Positions 1-14,996 of a stretch of DNA of 64,000 bases are shown here, piece by piece. A program made the position numbers and the translations under genes. The stretch's first letter is position 1, and each line of letters begins with the position of its first letter. The notes under the pieces are model-generated. The model was not told where the DNA came from. It did no database searches and was given only the letters and a program-made list of their open reading frames with translations. Origin of the DNA: Hormiphora californensis (lineage: Eukaryota; Ctenophora; Tentaculata; Cydippida; Pleurobrachiidae); NCBI GenBank assembly GCA_020137815.1, contig CM035361.1:6167631-6231630 (forward strand). The letters are read 5' to 3'.

Positions 1-253
1 TGTATCTCCTACCTGAACTCATCATTAGATTCCTCATAAAACTGTATCTCCTACCTGAATTCATCATTAGATTCCTCATAAAACTGTATCTCCTACCTGA
101 ACTCATCATTAGATTCCTCATAAAACTGTATCTCCTACCTGAACTCATCATTAGATTCCTCATAAAACTGTATCTCCTACCTGAACTCATCATTAGATTC
201 CTCATAAAACTGTATCCCCTACCTGAACTCATCATTAGATTCCTCATAAAACT
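1..253. repeat. 43-bp minisatellite made of exon B's 5' splice site
   Basis: At least six tandem copies of a 42-43-bp unit run from the left edge to exon B. On the minus strand each copy holds the last ~30 coding bases of exon B followed by the donor CAG|GTAGGA. The copy nearest the exon (donor GT at 222-221) continues the open frame; the others are downstream intronic copies. The array is cut by the window edge, so its full length is unknown. Confidence 0.85.
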
Positions 254-384
254 GTATGTCCTCATCCCACTCTGAAAGTGATGCTGATGAACTGCTAAAC
301 TCACTCCATGACACCACCCGGTATAGGTCAGGGGTATCCTGGTGGTGGTGGCTGAAACCCGTTATGGAGTACTCGCTGTCCATC
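223..384 (-). CDS. Exon B of an unrecognised acidic Ser-rich protein (partial gene)
   Basis: A 162-nt exon on the minus strand, preceded by a pyrimidine-rich acceptor (CCTCTCCAG) and ended by TTCAG|GTAGGG. It starts in phase 2, which fits the two bases left by exon A, and encodes about 54 residues rich in Ser, Asp and Glu, with motifs such as SEYSITGF, SWSEFSSSSAS and EWDEDIQFYEES. No domain is recognised. It could be part of a cytoplasmic tail or a disordered linker. The next exon lies beyond the left edge. Support comes from the matching phase and good splice sites; there is no homology. Confidence 0.6.
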
Positions 385-548
385 CTGGAGAGGGAGGATA
401 TGAGGGAGTGGTGAAAATGAGAGGGAGAGGGAGAATGTAAAAAGGGAGAAGCACACTTTGTACTGTGTAGTACACACTGTGTACTGGACCCATTTCCCAC
501 AAGGGAGATAGATGATAGTTGTGTGTTTGTGGCGGAGCTTAAAATATG

Positions 549-676
549 TAACAAACAAACAAACAAACAAACAAACAAACAAACAAACAAACAAACAAAC
601 AAACAAACAAACAAACAAACAAACAAACAAACAAACAAACAAACAAACAAACAAACAAACAAACAAACAAACAAAC
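549..676. repeat. (CAAA)n microsatellite
   Basis: About 32 uninterrupted copies of a 4-bp unit. Shorter tracts of the same motif recur at about 724-760, 806-836 and 925-944, each beside a copy of the exon A donor. The array and the microsatellite have therefore expanded together. Confidence 0.95.
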
Positions 677-679
677 GCA

Positions 680-985
680 CCTTGGTGATGTTGAGTACTC
701 GCTACTATCAACACACAGATCCTCAAACAAACAAACAAATAAACAAACAAACAAACAAACAAGCATACCTTGGTGATGTTGAGTATTCGCTACTATCAAC
801 ACACAGACAAACAAACAAACAAACAAACAAACAAACGCACCTTGGTGATGTTGAGTATTCGCTACTAACAACACAAACAACGCACCTTGGTGATGTTGAA
901 TATTCGCTACTATCAACACACACACAAACAAACAAACAAACAAACGCACCTTGGTGATGTTGAGTATTCGCTACTATCAACACAC
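680..985. repeat. Five copies of exon A's 3' end plus 5' splice site
   Basis: Copies near 680, 764, 836, 883 and 946 each hold, on the minus strand, the last ~30 bases of exon A and the donor AAG|GTGCGT (one copy reads GTATGC). The copy at 946-985 is the authentic exon end. Spacers are CAAA-type microsatellite. Within each copy an AG (GTTGATAG) precedes the duplicated coding piece, so a copy also resembles a 24-nt micro-exon. Confidence 0.85.
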
Positions 986-1044
986 AAGTCTTCCATCCAA
1001 TTCAGATGGGACAGACTTCCAGATTCAATATCAGATATTCGGTC
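950..1044 (-). CDS. Exon A of an unrecognised protein (partial gene)
   Basis: A 95-nt minus-strand exon bounded by CTCAG| and AAG|GTGCGT. It reads in phase 0, ends with two spare bases (AG), and joins exon B to give a continuous frame (SEYSTSP, then RMDSEYSITG). It encodes 31 residues beginning DRISDIESGSLSHLNWMEDL. The family is not recognised. Both of its splice junctions have been amplified: the acceptor into the satellite at 1,029-3,035 and the donor into the copies at 680-985. Upstream exons are not visible, because the sequence beyond is satellite and then low-quality DNA. Confidence 0.6.
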
Positions 1045-3035
1045 CTGAGCAATGTAATTGAGGGTTACATATCAGATATTCGGTCCTGAGCAATTGAGGG
1101 TTACATATCAGATATTCGGTCCTGAGCAATTGAGGGTTACATATCAGATATTCGGTCCTGAGCAATGTAATTGAGGGTTACATATCAGATATTCGGTCCT
1201 GAGCAATTGAGGGTTACATATCAGATATTCGGTCCTGAGCAATTGAGGGTTACATATCAGATATTCGGTCCTGAGCAATGTAATTGAGGGTTACATATCA
1301 GATATTCGGTCCTGAGCAATGTATGAGGGTTACATATCAGATATTCGGTCCTGAGCAATTGAGGGTTACATATCAGATATTCGGTCCTGAGCAATGTAAT
1401 TGAGGGTTACATATCAGATATTCGGTCCTGAGCAATGTAATTGAGGGTTACATATCAGATATTCGGTCCTGAGCAATGTAATTGAGGGTTACATATCAGA
1501 TATTCGGTCCTGAGCAATTGAGGGTTACATATCAGATATTCGGTCCTGAGCAATTGAGGGTTACATATCAGATATTCGGTCCTGCAAGCAATGTAATTGA
1601 GGGTTACATATCAGATATTCGGTCCTGAGCAATGTAATTGAGGGTTACATATCAGATATTCGGTCCTGAGCAATTGAGGGTTACATATCAGATATTCGGT
1701 CCTGAAGCAATGTAATTGAGGGTTACATATCAGATATTCGGTCCTGAGCAATTGAGGGTTACATATCAGATATTCGGTCCTGAGCAATGTAATTGAGGGT
1801 TACATATCAGATATTCTGTCCTGAGCAATGTAATTGAGGGTTACATATCAGATATTCGGTCCTGAGCAATGTAATTGAGGGTTACATATCAGATATTCTG
1901 TCCTGAGCAATTGAGGGTTACATATCAGATATTCGGTCCTGAGAGCAATGTAATTGAGGGTTACATATCAGATATTCGGTCCTGAGCAATTGAGGGTTAC
2001 ATATCAGATATTCGGTCCTGAGCAATTGAGGGTTACATATCAGATATTCGGTCCTGAGCAATGTAATTGAGGGTTACATATCAGATATTCGGTCCTGAGA
2101 GCAATGTAATTGAGGGTTACATATCAGATATTCGGTCCTGAGCAATGTAATTGAGGGTTACATATCAGATATTCGGTCCTGAGTGCAATGTAATTGAGGG
2201 TTACATATCAGATATTCGGTCCTGAGCAATGTAATTGAGGGTTACATATCAGATATTCGGTCCTGAGAGCAATGTAATTGAGGGTTACATATCAGATATT
2301 CGGTCCTGAGCAATTGAGGGTTACATATCAGATATTCGGTCCTGAGTGCAATGTAATTGAGGGTTACATATCAGATATTCGGTCCTGAGCAATGTAATTG
2401 AGGGTTACATATCAGATATTCGGTCCTGAGCAATTGAGGGTTACATATCAGATATTCGGTCCTGAGCAATGTAATTGAGGGTTACATATCAGATATTCGG
2501 TCCTGAGCAATTGAGGGTTACATATCAGATATTCGGTCCTGAGCAATTGAGGGTTACATATCAGATATTCGGTCCTGAGCAATGTAATTGAGGGTTACAT
2601 ATCAGATATTCGGTCCTGAGCAATGTAATTGAGGGTTACATATCAGATATCCGGTCCTGAGCAATGTAATTGAGGGTTACATATCAGATATTCGGTCCTG
2701 AGCAATGTAATTGAGGGTTACATATCAGATATTCGGTCCTGAGCAATGTAATTGAGGGTTACATATCAGATATTCTGTCCTGAGCAATGCAATTGAGGGT
2801 TACATATCAGATATTCGGTCCTGAGCAATGCAATTGAGGGTTACATATCAGATATTCGGTCCTGAGCAATTGAGGGTTACATATCAGATATTCGGTCCTG
2901 AGCAATGTAATTGAGGGTTACATATCAGATATTCGGTCCTGAGCAATTGAGGGTTACATATCAGATATTCGGTCCTGAGCAATTGAGGGCTACATATCAG
3001 ATATTCGGTCCTGAGCAATTGAGGGCTACATATCG
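1029..3035. repeat. 34/41-bp satellite made of exon A's 3' splice site
   Basis: About 50 tandem units of 34 or 41 bp; the short form lacks a 7-bp piece, and a few copies carry 1-3-bp insertions before GCAAT. On the minus strand every unit holds an intron end (CTCAG) plus the first 17 bases of exon A, GACCGAATATCTGATAT, followed by GTAACC. A unit therefore has an acceptor-like AG and a donor-like GT around a 17-nt coding-derived core. Confidence 0.9.
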
Positions 3036-3119
3036 ATTAAAGAAAAGTGGTTAGTTTGAAAACAATTGAATTCTCGGCCCAAATATTAGACTGCCTCCAG
3101 TCCCCGTTTTTACGTTGCG

Positions 3120-6040
3120 CTCAGATCGGATAGACCCCCTTAATGGGAAATTCAGAATTTTCCCTTTTTTGGGGGGTTTTTAAATTAGAAAAAAAAGGGG
3201 GGGGGTTTTGGGGGGCCCCAAAAAAAGGGGCCCCCAAAAAAATTTTGGGGAAATTTTTTTTTAAAAAAATTTTGGGAAAAAAATTTTTTTTTTTAAAAAA
3301 ATTTTTTTTTAAAAATTAAAACCCCCAACAAAAAATTTGGGGTTTTTTTTTAAAAAAGGGGGTTTTTTAAAGGGGGTTTTTTAAAAAAAAGGGGGGTTAA
3401 AAAATTTTTTAAACGAAATTTTTTTTTTTTTTAAATTTAAGGGGGAAAATGAAAATTCAAAAATTTTTTGGGGAAAAAAAAAGGGGGAAATCAAAAAATT
3501 AAGGTTTTTTTTGGGGTTTTTTTTGGGGGAAAAAATTTTTTTTTGGGGCCCCCCAAAAAAGGGGGAAAAAAATTTTTTAAAAAATTTGGGGGAAAAAAAT
3601 TTAAAAATTTTTTTTTTAAAAAAAAGGGGGTTTTTAAAAAGGGTTTTTGTCCTTTAAAAAAATTTTGGGGGGGGGGGGGAAAAACCCGGGGGGAAAAAAA
3701 AAAAATTTTTTTTTTGGGGCCCCCCCCTTATTTTTTTGGGGGGGGGAAAAACCCCCTTTCAATTTGGGGAAATTTTAAAAAACCCCCCCCCCCCTTTTGG
3801 GAACCCCCCCCCCCCCAAAAGGGGGGTTTTTTTAAAAAAATTTTTTTTAATTTTTCCCCCCCCCCAAAACCCCCCCCCAAAATTAAACCCCCCGGGGGTT
3901 TTTTTGGGTTTTTTTTGGGCCCCCTTTTTAAACCCCCCCAAATCCCAAAAAAAAAACCCCCCAAAAAAAAAAGGGGGGGGCCCCAAAAAAAAAGGGGGCC
4001 CCCCAAAAAAAAGGGGGGGGGGGAAAGGGGGGGAAAAAAAAAAAGGGGGGAACCCCCCCCAAAAAAACCCCCGGGGGGGGGGGGGGGGGGGGGGGGCCCC
4101 CCCCCCGGGGGGGGGGGGGGGGCCCCCCGGGGGGGGGGGGGTTGGGGGGTTTCCCGGGGGGGGGGGGCCCCCCAAAAAAGGGGGGGGGGGGTTTGGGGGG
4201 AAAACATTTAAAAATTAAAACCCTTTTAAAGGGGGAAATTTTTTAAAAAAAAAAAAAAAACCCCCAAAAATTTTTTAAAAACCCCCTTTTTGGGAAAAAA
4301 AAAATTTTTGGGAAAAAAGGGGGGGGGGGGCCCCCCCCTGGGTTTTTTTTTTTAAAAAAAAAAAATTTTTAAAATTGGGAAAAATTTAAAAAAATTTTTT
4401 TGGGGAAAAGGAAAAGGGGGGGAGAAAAGGGGGGGTTTTTTTTTTTTTTAAAAAAAAAAATTTTTTAAAAAAAAAAAAAAATTTTTATAATTTTAAAAAG
4501 GGGGGGAAAAAAGGGGGGGTTTTTAAAAAAAAAACTTTTAAAAATTTTTTCCCAAAAAAGGGGGGGGGAAAAAAAAAAAAAGGGGGGTTTTAAAAATTTT
4601 TAAGGGGAATAAAGGGGGGGGTTAGGGGAGAGAAAAACCAAAATTTGGTTTGGTTTTTTAAAAAATTTTGGGCCCCAAAAAACCCGGGGGAAAAACCCCC
4701 CCCGGGGGGGGAAAAGGGGGAAAAAAAAAACCCCGGGGGGGCCGGGGGGTTTTTTTTTGTTTCCCTTTTTTTTGGGGGGGGGGAAAATTTTTTAAAAAAC
4801 CCGGGGGAAAAAAAAAATTTTCCCCGGTTAAAACCCCCCTTTTTTTTCCCCAAAAAAATTTTAAAAACCCCCAAAAATTTTTTAAAAAATTTTTAAACCC
4901 CCTTTTTTTTTTGGGAAAAGGGGGCCCTTTTTTTTCCCCCCCCCTTTTTAAAAAAAAAACCCCCGGGGGGGGGGAAAAAAAACCCCGGGGAAAAATTTTT
5001 AAAAAAGAAGAAAAAAAAAGGGGAAACCCCCTTTTTGGGGGAAAAAGGGGAAAAAAAAAGAAAAAAGGGGGTTTTTTTAAAAAAGGGGGGGGAAAAAAAA
5101 AAAAAAAGGGAAAAAAAAAAGGGGGGGGGAGCTAAGGGGGGGGGGGGAAAAGGGCCCCCGGGGGGGGGGGTTTTTTTTTAAAGGGGAAAAAAAATTTTTT
5201 TAAAAAAGGGGGGGGAAAAAAAAAAAAAAAAAAAAAGGGGGGGAGGGAAAAAAAGGGTTTTAAAAAAATTAAAAAAAAAAAAAGGGGTTTTAAAAAAAAA
5301 AAGAAAAAAGGGGGGGGGGGAAAAAAAAAAGGGGGGGGGGGGGGGAAAAAAAAAAAAAGGGGGGGGGGGGGTTTTAAAAACCAAAGCCAAAAAAGGGAAA
5401 AAGGGGAAAAAAAAAAAGAGAGGGGGGGAAAAAGGGGGGAAAAAAAGGGGGGGGGTTTTTTTTAAAAAAGGGCTAAAAAAGGGGGAAAAAATTTGAAAAA
5501 AGGGGGAAAAAAAAAGGGGGTTTTTTAAAAAAAAAAATTTTTCAAGGGTTTCAAAAATTTAAAAAAACCAAAAAAAAAATTTAAAAAAAAAAAAAATTTT
5601 TTTTTTGGGAAAAAAGGTTTCCCCCCTTTTTTAAAAATTTCCCCTTTTTTTTTAAAAAAAAAAAAAAAAAACCCCCCTTTAAAAAAAATTTTTTTTTTTT
5701 TAATTTTTTTTGGGGGGGGGAAAAAAAAGGGGGGGTTTGGGGTTTTTTTTTTAAAAAGGGGGGGAAAAAAAAAATTTCCAAAAAGGTTTAAAATTAAAAA
5801 AAAACCCCCAAAAAAAAAGGAAAAAGGGGAAAAAAAAAAAAAAGGGAAAAAAAAAAAAATTTTAAAAAAAAAAAGGGGGGCCCCCGGGGGGGAAAAAAAG
5901 GGCCCCCCCCCGGGGGGGAAAAAAAAAAAAAAAAGGGGGGAAAAAGGGGGGAAAAACCCGGGGGGGGGGGAAAAAAAAAAAGGGGGGGGGGGGGTTTTTT
6001 GGGGGGGGGGGGGGGAATTGGGGGGGAAAAAAAAAAGACA
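3120..6040. other. Homopolymer-run block, probable sequence or assembly artefact
   Basis: About 2.9 kb made almost wholly of runs of 3-20 identical bases. Quality fades in gradually at the left edge (about 3,120-3,180) and out near 6,030. No coherent codon use, repeat unit or motif is visible, and long frames here are Gly/Pro/Lys/Phe strings with no biological sense. Milder versions of the same texture occur at 7.4-8.4, 11.3-11.45 and 18.95-19.5 kb. Confidence 0.75.
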
Positions 6041-7379
6041 AGATGCTAGAGATGAGAGAGCGTGAGGGATAGGGGGAAGAGGCTAGATGGAGAAAGGGAG
6101 AGATAGGGTATATTATAGAGATGGAGATAAAGAAAGACAAAGATATACTAGAGACTAGAGAGAGAGAGAGAAAGAGACTAGAGAGAGGAAGGGAGGGAGA
6201 GAGACTGACTAGAGAGGGAGGGTCGAGGGATAAAGAGAGACTAGAGAGAGAGAAAGACGAGAGAGGGAGGGATAAAGAGAGACTAGAGAAAGAGAAAGAG
6301 ACTAGAGAGAGGAAGGGAGGGAGAGAGACTAAAGAGAGAGATAAAGACTAGAGAGAGAAAGACTAGAGAAGGAGGGCTAAAGAGAGACTAAAGAGAGAGA
6401 GAGATAAAGACTAGAGAGGGACTGAAGGAGAACTAAAGGGGACAATGTGTTGCAGTAGAGAGTTTCAACAAATAGACGTGAAAAATGTCGAAACATATAG
6501 AAACATATAGAAACACCATATGGTACCCTAGGTGTCACACACTTGATACATTCATGAGTGATAAGGCTTCAAGGACTTTCAGTCGATATCAAATTCAATG
6601 CTTCGGATTTTAATCCAGCCAATCCTTGTTTGTGGTTTGGGCTACAATCGATTTACCGCGGACTAAATAAATTCCTCCCGGAAAAAGTTACATCACATCA
6701 CATTTCATGAAAGTTTACAGTCGAGAGAAATTAAAATATAATAAAAAATAATAAAAGAGAGAAAATAAAAGTGGGTTTTGTAATTGATAAGATGGCTGAT
6801 TTGGCAGAATATAGTGCTGCTGATTTGATGAGATCTCAGATCTGCATAGATCAGGTACAAGTTACAGCAAAAAGAGCAATAAAGAGAGACAACTGGGTAG
6901 CTCTTCTGCAGTTAAAAAAAGAAAGAGTGAAGGGCGGGGGCAACTTGGGTACGGTGTACCCCCAACTTGGGTGCACCCCCATCCCGAACTAAACGTAGTG
7001 CGCGTGATAACATGAGACTGAGAGAGACAGCGCAGGAGGATAGAAGAAAGAGGGGATATTAAAAAAAGAAAGAGTGAAGGGCGGGGCGGCAACTAATGGA
7101 GAGCTTTTAATAGAATGCAGCGCATGTCAAATTACCTAAACACCCAATTTTTGTGCATTTACATGAGGCGTGTCCCTGACCGTGACGAGGGCAGACCAAG
7201 CCTTGACTGATTCTGCAGAGACTCTTCAAAGTCGACATTATATCTCACGATCATCCCGCATCCGGTCACAAATAATTGATGCATATTATACAATATTATG
7301 CAATAATGCCCAAACCAACGAATAACTGAATAATACTATGTATTAGTAAAGAGTAATTCAAGTTGACGATATGAGTGAT
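6041..7379. other. GA-rich tract then non-coding DNA
   Basis: 6,041-6,440 is a degenerate (GA)n purine tract. 6,440-7,379 is AT-rich DNA with no convincing exon. One short direct repeat is seen, a GAAAGAGTGAAGGGCGGG piece near 6,920 and again near 7,068. Confidence 0.6.
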
Positions 7380-7938
7380 TTAACCCGAAAGGGCATCTCC
7401 TTTCCCCCGGGTGGTGTAAAGACTTTTAGAGCTATTTGACCGGAAAAAAAGGAAAACCCAAAAAGAAAGGGAAAAAAAGGAGAGATTAAAAAGGAAAAAA
7501 AAGAAAGGAAAAAGGGGGAGATGAGAAAAAGGGCGGGGGGGGGGAAAGAGAGGTTGAAGAGAAGAAGGAAAAAAGAAAAAGGAGGGGGGGAGAGAGGGGG
7601 AGGGAGAAAAAACGAAGGGGAAAAGGAGAAAAAAGAGAAAACAAAAAAAAGCAAAAAAAAAAAGCGGAAGGAGATTGGGGAGGGGGAGAAGGAAAAGCCG
7701 GGGGGGGGGCGAGAGAGAGAGGAAAAAGGGGTGAGAGGGGAGAGTTTTTTGGGGGAAGAGGGGAGAGAGAGGAGAGAGGGGGGAGGGGGAAGAGAGAGAG
7801 AGACCGGGGGAGAGAGAAAAGAAGGGGAGAAGGGGGGGGGAGAGAGAGAAAGGGAGAGAAAAAGAGAGAGGAGAAGAAAGAGAGGAGGAATGAAAAGGGG
7901 GGAATTTTGAGTTTCCTCTCTCTCTCTCTCTCTCTTTT

Positions 7939-7969
<31 letters not shown>

Positions 7970-8390
7970 TCTCTCTCTCTCCCCTTCTTCTCTTTTTTTT
8001 TCTCTCTTCATCCAAAAAACACGGGGTGAAACAGTTGGGGCAGTAATTTTTGTACTAAAAGGGAACCCGATCAAAAAAAAAGACAAAAACAAACAAAACC
8101 TTTTTTTTAAACAGCTATCCAAGATCTGAAAATCGAGCTAATTTCAAAATTTTCTCCCACTACGATACCGCACACAGATCAAAAATTTAAAATACGATTC
8201 AGGGTTGCAAAAAAATCGACGAATTCCCCCAAGATGAAAAAATTTAAAAATAAATTCGAAATTAAAAGTTACAAAAATTTCAACACTATTTTGCCCGCAA
8301 AAAAACCACTTTTTTTAAGAACTCTTGGGTTTTTTTAATTTTACTAAATTTTGTAACCTTTTTGAAATTAAATTTTTAAAATAACCAACT
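7380..8390. other. Purine block, pyrimidine block and degraded sequence
   Basis: A purine-rich stretch (about 7,440-7,910) passes directly into a CT-rich stretch (7,915-8,010). AT-rich sequence with stretched homopolymers follows to 8,390. No gene is seen. The homopolymer texture suggests reduced base quality. Confidence 0.55.
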
Positions 8391-8485
8391 GTGATGGGGG
8401 TGGGGGGACAATTTGAGACTCACTGGCTTTTTTCTGTCACATACACACAGAGAGAGACAGAGAGAGAATTAAACAGTATGAAGGA

Positions 8486-8487
<2 letters not shown>

Positions 8488-8577
<90 letters not shown>
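8488..8577. repeat. (GA)n microsatellite
   Basis: An uninterrupted dinucleotide tract of about 90 bp. Confidence 0.95.
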
Positions 8578-8580
<3 letters not shown>

Positions 8581-8699
8581 TGAGAGAAAAGGGAGAGAGA
8601 CACAGTTAAACTTCAAGAAGAAGAAGAAAGGGAAAGCGTGAATACCGAGAAATCGAAATTTGCAGTCAATTAGTTCGGAAGAACAAGCTGAAAGGAAAA

Positions 8700-8850
8700 T
8701 GAATAAAAAAGAAACATACAGCTGAGGTTTATAGGTAGGCTTAAAGAAAGTGCTTAAAGAAACATACACAGGAGGTTTATAGGTAGGCTTAAAGAAAGTA
8801 CAAAGAAACATACAGCTGAGGTTTATAGGTAGGCTTAAAGAAAGTGCAAA
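8700..8850. repeat. Three ~50-bp tandem copies
   Basis: Three copies of a unit containing GAAACATACAGCTGAGG and TAGGTAGGCTTAAAGAAAG. A second local duplication, centred on CTGTCAGAGCATTGGCAGC, follows at about 8,880-8,955. Confidence 0.8.
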
Positions 8851-9049
8851 ATCAACGCATAACAATAGTCTGGCTGCACCTGTCAGAGCATTGGCAGCTG
8901 ATATAAGCCGGTACCCGATCTGTGCCTGTCAGAGCATTGGCAGCTGATATAAGGCGGCGTGGTACCCGATCTGGGCACATAAAATCATGGGGTCTGGTGC
9001 CGCCATACAGGCATTCCAAGGGAATATTGAATGAATGTATAGCTGCCAA

Positions 9050-12256
<3,207 letters not shown>

Positions 12257-12365
12257 CAGGAACCGACCGAAACAAGTAAACAACCAATCAGAACTCGTTA
12301 TTTAGGTCACGTGACTGGTTATCAGCCAATCAGGGACAAGTATTTCCTGATTCGGTCGGTTCCTG
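12257..12365. mobile_element. 109-bp hAT-like MITE, copy 1
   Basis: Terminal inverted repeats CAGGAACCGACCGAA and its complement enclose about 80 bp. The flanks carry a perfect 8-bp target duplication, GCAGAGGA, on both sides. An 8-bp duplication points to the hAT superfamily. There is no coding capacity. Four more copies are in this window. Confidence 0.88.
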
Positions 12366-13660
12366 GCAGAGGACAATGAGGCAGGAATAGGTTAGGAATA
12401 AAACTGTTTTATGAAAAAAATGAATAGGCTAGGCAATATACATTGAGTGAATCTATTATTTAAACTGCTTTAATAAAAGCTAGCGTGTTGGCCAAAAAGT
12501 CGTTGGCCTTCATCATTTAATAAAAGCAAAGTAATAATAAGCTCATTTATTTTGCAATATGAGAATAATAATAGCTGAATCGATTATCAACATTGTAATA
12601 GCTAGCTATATAAAACTCAGAACTGCATAGATCAAGGACGAACGACTAGCCGCTAGAAGAGAGCTCTATAAAAGATATTATTATAGGGTGACCGTGAAGG
12701 AAGGGTGAAATAGAACAAAAGTAGAATGGTAGATAGGTATCAAAAACAAGGGCCTCTTTGAAAACAATAGTGTCGTAGATATAATAATAGACTTATAGGG
12801 CGGTATATCAATCAGTTTAAACGGTTTAAACCCCAAGCTGACAAATTAATACATACCGCGACCGGCAAATGGGGGGGGGGGCGAATTTAAGACAAGTTAA
12901 ATAAGTTCTACAATATGGGTCAGCCTCGGGGAGGGGGGGGGTCAGCCTCGGACATAGATGCGCCTCCTCCCCTCCACACACAAGGACATTGGACCTGTAA
13001 TGATGTAACTCAGTGAGATATAGGGGGCTCAATATATTGACCTGATATCGATCAGTATGGACCATCTTTTTCTGGTAGGGTAGAGAGTTGATCTAGTATC
13101 TACCGTGCGGAACCATGTCACAGAGCGTGAAATAAAATGACGGTATGAGCCATTGAGCCACACACAAGGTGCAGTGAGAGAGGTATGAGACACAAACAAG
13201 ACGTGAGAGAGGGTGGAGCAATGCACCCTCGCCTACACGTGGATAACAAGCATTATTACCTGCCTTGTTCAATGTTCAACCCAACCCTCTCTTGCAGGCA
13301 AGGGAGGAGACAGGGGTAACGTCTCTCACTGTGCCTTGTTCAACCCCGCCCTCTAGAGAGAGGCCTCTCTCTCACCGTGCCCCGCGACCTCCGTAGACCC
13401 AGACTTTTCAAGATAAGAGAGAATGTATTAGAGACCCATTACTATACTACTACTACAAGGGACTAGAGACCCACGTTAAGCTAAAGGAGAACAATTTGTC
13501 TTTCCTCTCAGCTATATATAATATATAATATATAAACCCCGCCCTTTGTTGTGCAACCCCCCCCCCCCCTTATAAACCCGGTTTAAACCCCCTAGCCCCC
13601 TCCTATTCTCCTAAATTAATAAATTATAGGAGCCCGGCCTAGTACATGGTGTATGGTAGG
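12366..13660. other. No gene seen
   Basis: AT-rich DNA with scattered poly-C/G runs and no supported exon. Short frames around 12.8-13.2 kb lack splice context or recognisable residues. Confidence 0.5.
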
Positions 13661-14009
13661 GTCTGACTGTGGTCTGAAACCCCCTAGGAGCACAAAGCTT
13701 TCGAATCACCTTTTCGAGGACGAATCAACGCAACCGGAATTAGCTTGCTACTCTCCATCGGAAAGTTGGGCTTAAGCCCAGTCATTTTTGGTCATGTTTC
13801 GGTTGCGCGAGCCAAATCAGAGGCCTTATTTCGAAATCTAGATTGATTTGGCTGCGCACCGAAAAATGACCCAAAATATGAAGGCACGGTCAAGCCCAAA
13901 ACTTCCCGATAAGATAGACAAGCTAATTCCGGTTGCGTGGGGATTTCGTCTCGAAAAGGTGATTTAGAAAAGCTCCGTGCAGTAGGGGGTTTCCAGACCA
14001 CAGTCAGAC
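13661..14009. mobile_element. ~350-bp inverted-repeat MITE
   Basis: Imperfect terminal inverted repeats of about 110 bp begin GTCTGACTGTGGTCTG. The arms include the shared segment CACCTTTTCGAG. No clear target duplication was found. A short minus-strand frame inside is a by-product of the element. Confidence 0.65.
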
Positions 14010-14903
14010 ACTAGTGTATGGTATAATAGTACACCATGTAGTCCATCCCTCTTTTATTATGTGGGCAGTACAATATGGGGAATGTTTAGTAGACAATTAA
14101 GACTCTATTACCATGAATGTATGTCTGCTAGCTACTACTGTTCCCCAATCCATCCCAATTCCCAACCAGCAAACCCACGAGTTGCCTTTTATTTTGACTT
14201 GACTATGAATTAACTGTTAATAATTAAACTGTTAATTTATATCCTGCCTACAATTATACGAATACATCGCTCAGCTTACCATATTTTACAGGTTTCTCCT
14301 CTAGATCCTCACGGCAACCGGCCTCTAGTCACATTGCTACCTAAAAATGGAGTTAGTTAACAGCTTGGATATTACTTCGAGAAGCTTCGAGAAGCAAAAG
14401 GGGATTATTTTTCAAAAACCTCAATCACTCAACCATGTGATAGTTATAAGTTATCAAAAAGAATTTTCTGTCTAGACAAATATTGGCATGAAGATTGAAG
14501 AGATGACGGAGAACTGCACTTAGTACTTACTTTATTGACAATGACACAATTGTTGTAAATAGAGATAGGGAGAGAGAGAGAGAGAGAGAGAGAGAACGAT
14601 GCAAAGCTGCAGCTATTGATTGGATTTAGTAACCATGAAGCCAATCAATATTGGTAACCTCAAATTGATTAAAAACATTACAGTGCAAAAACTGTCCAAT
14701 ACTATTATGTATAGTGAACTGTGTGTGATGCGGTACTAGTGTAATACTTTTTGAATAAGGGGTAATTTATTAATTTAATACAATGGGAGACGATTATGTA
14801 TAGAATTACATGTCATATATTATCTCATATGTGTTACAAAGGAGATCAGCTCCACAAAGACGCACTGTCTGTCAGGGCCTGCACTGGCCACTATGTCAAG
14901 ACA

Positions 14904-14987
14904 TTGGTATCCAAGACACCTCACACCTCACACTCAGGCCGCTTCGCGGCCTTCGCGGCAAGGGGGGGGGGGTAACTTCGTTACCAA
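14904..14987. mobile_element. 84-bp MITE with 9-bp target duplication
   Basis: The ends TTGGTA and TACCAA enclose a GC-rich hairpin and a G-run. The flanks are a perfect 9-bp duplication, GTCAAGACA. The right end (TTGGTAACGAAGTTAC on the minus strand) matches the element at 52,029, so the two form one family. 9-bp duplications are typical of Mutator-like elements. Confidence 0.75.
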
Positions 14988-14996
14988 GTCAAGACA

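Noticed and set aside
1029-3035. CRISPR-like array
   Set aside because: Units are head-to-tail without unique spacers, the DNA is eukaryotic, and no cas genes are present.
3468-6140. Reading frames of Gly/Pro/Lys/Phe strings
   Set aside because: They come from the homopolymer-run block, are open in both strands, and have no codon bias or similarity to any protein family.
13792-14001. A 69-codon minus-strand frame
   Set aside because: It lies within the inverted-repeat MITE at 13,661-14,009 and crosses its terminal arm.
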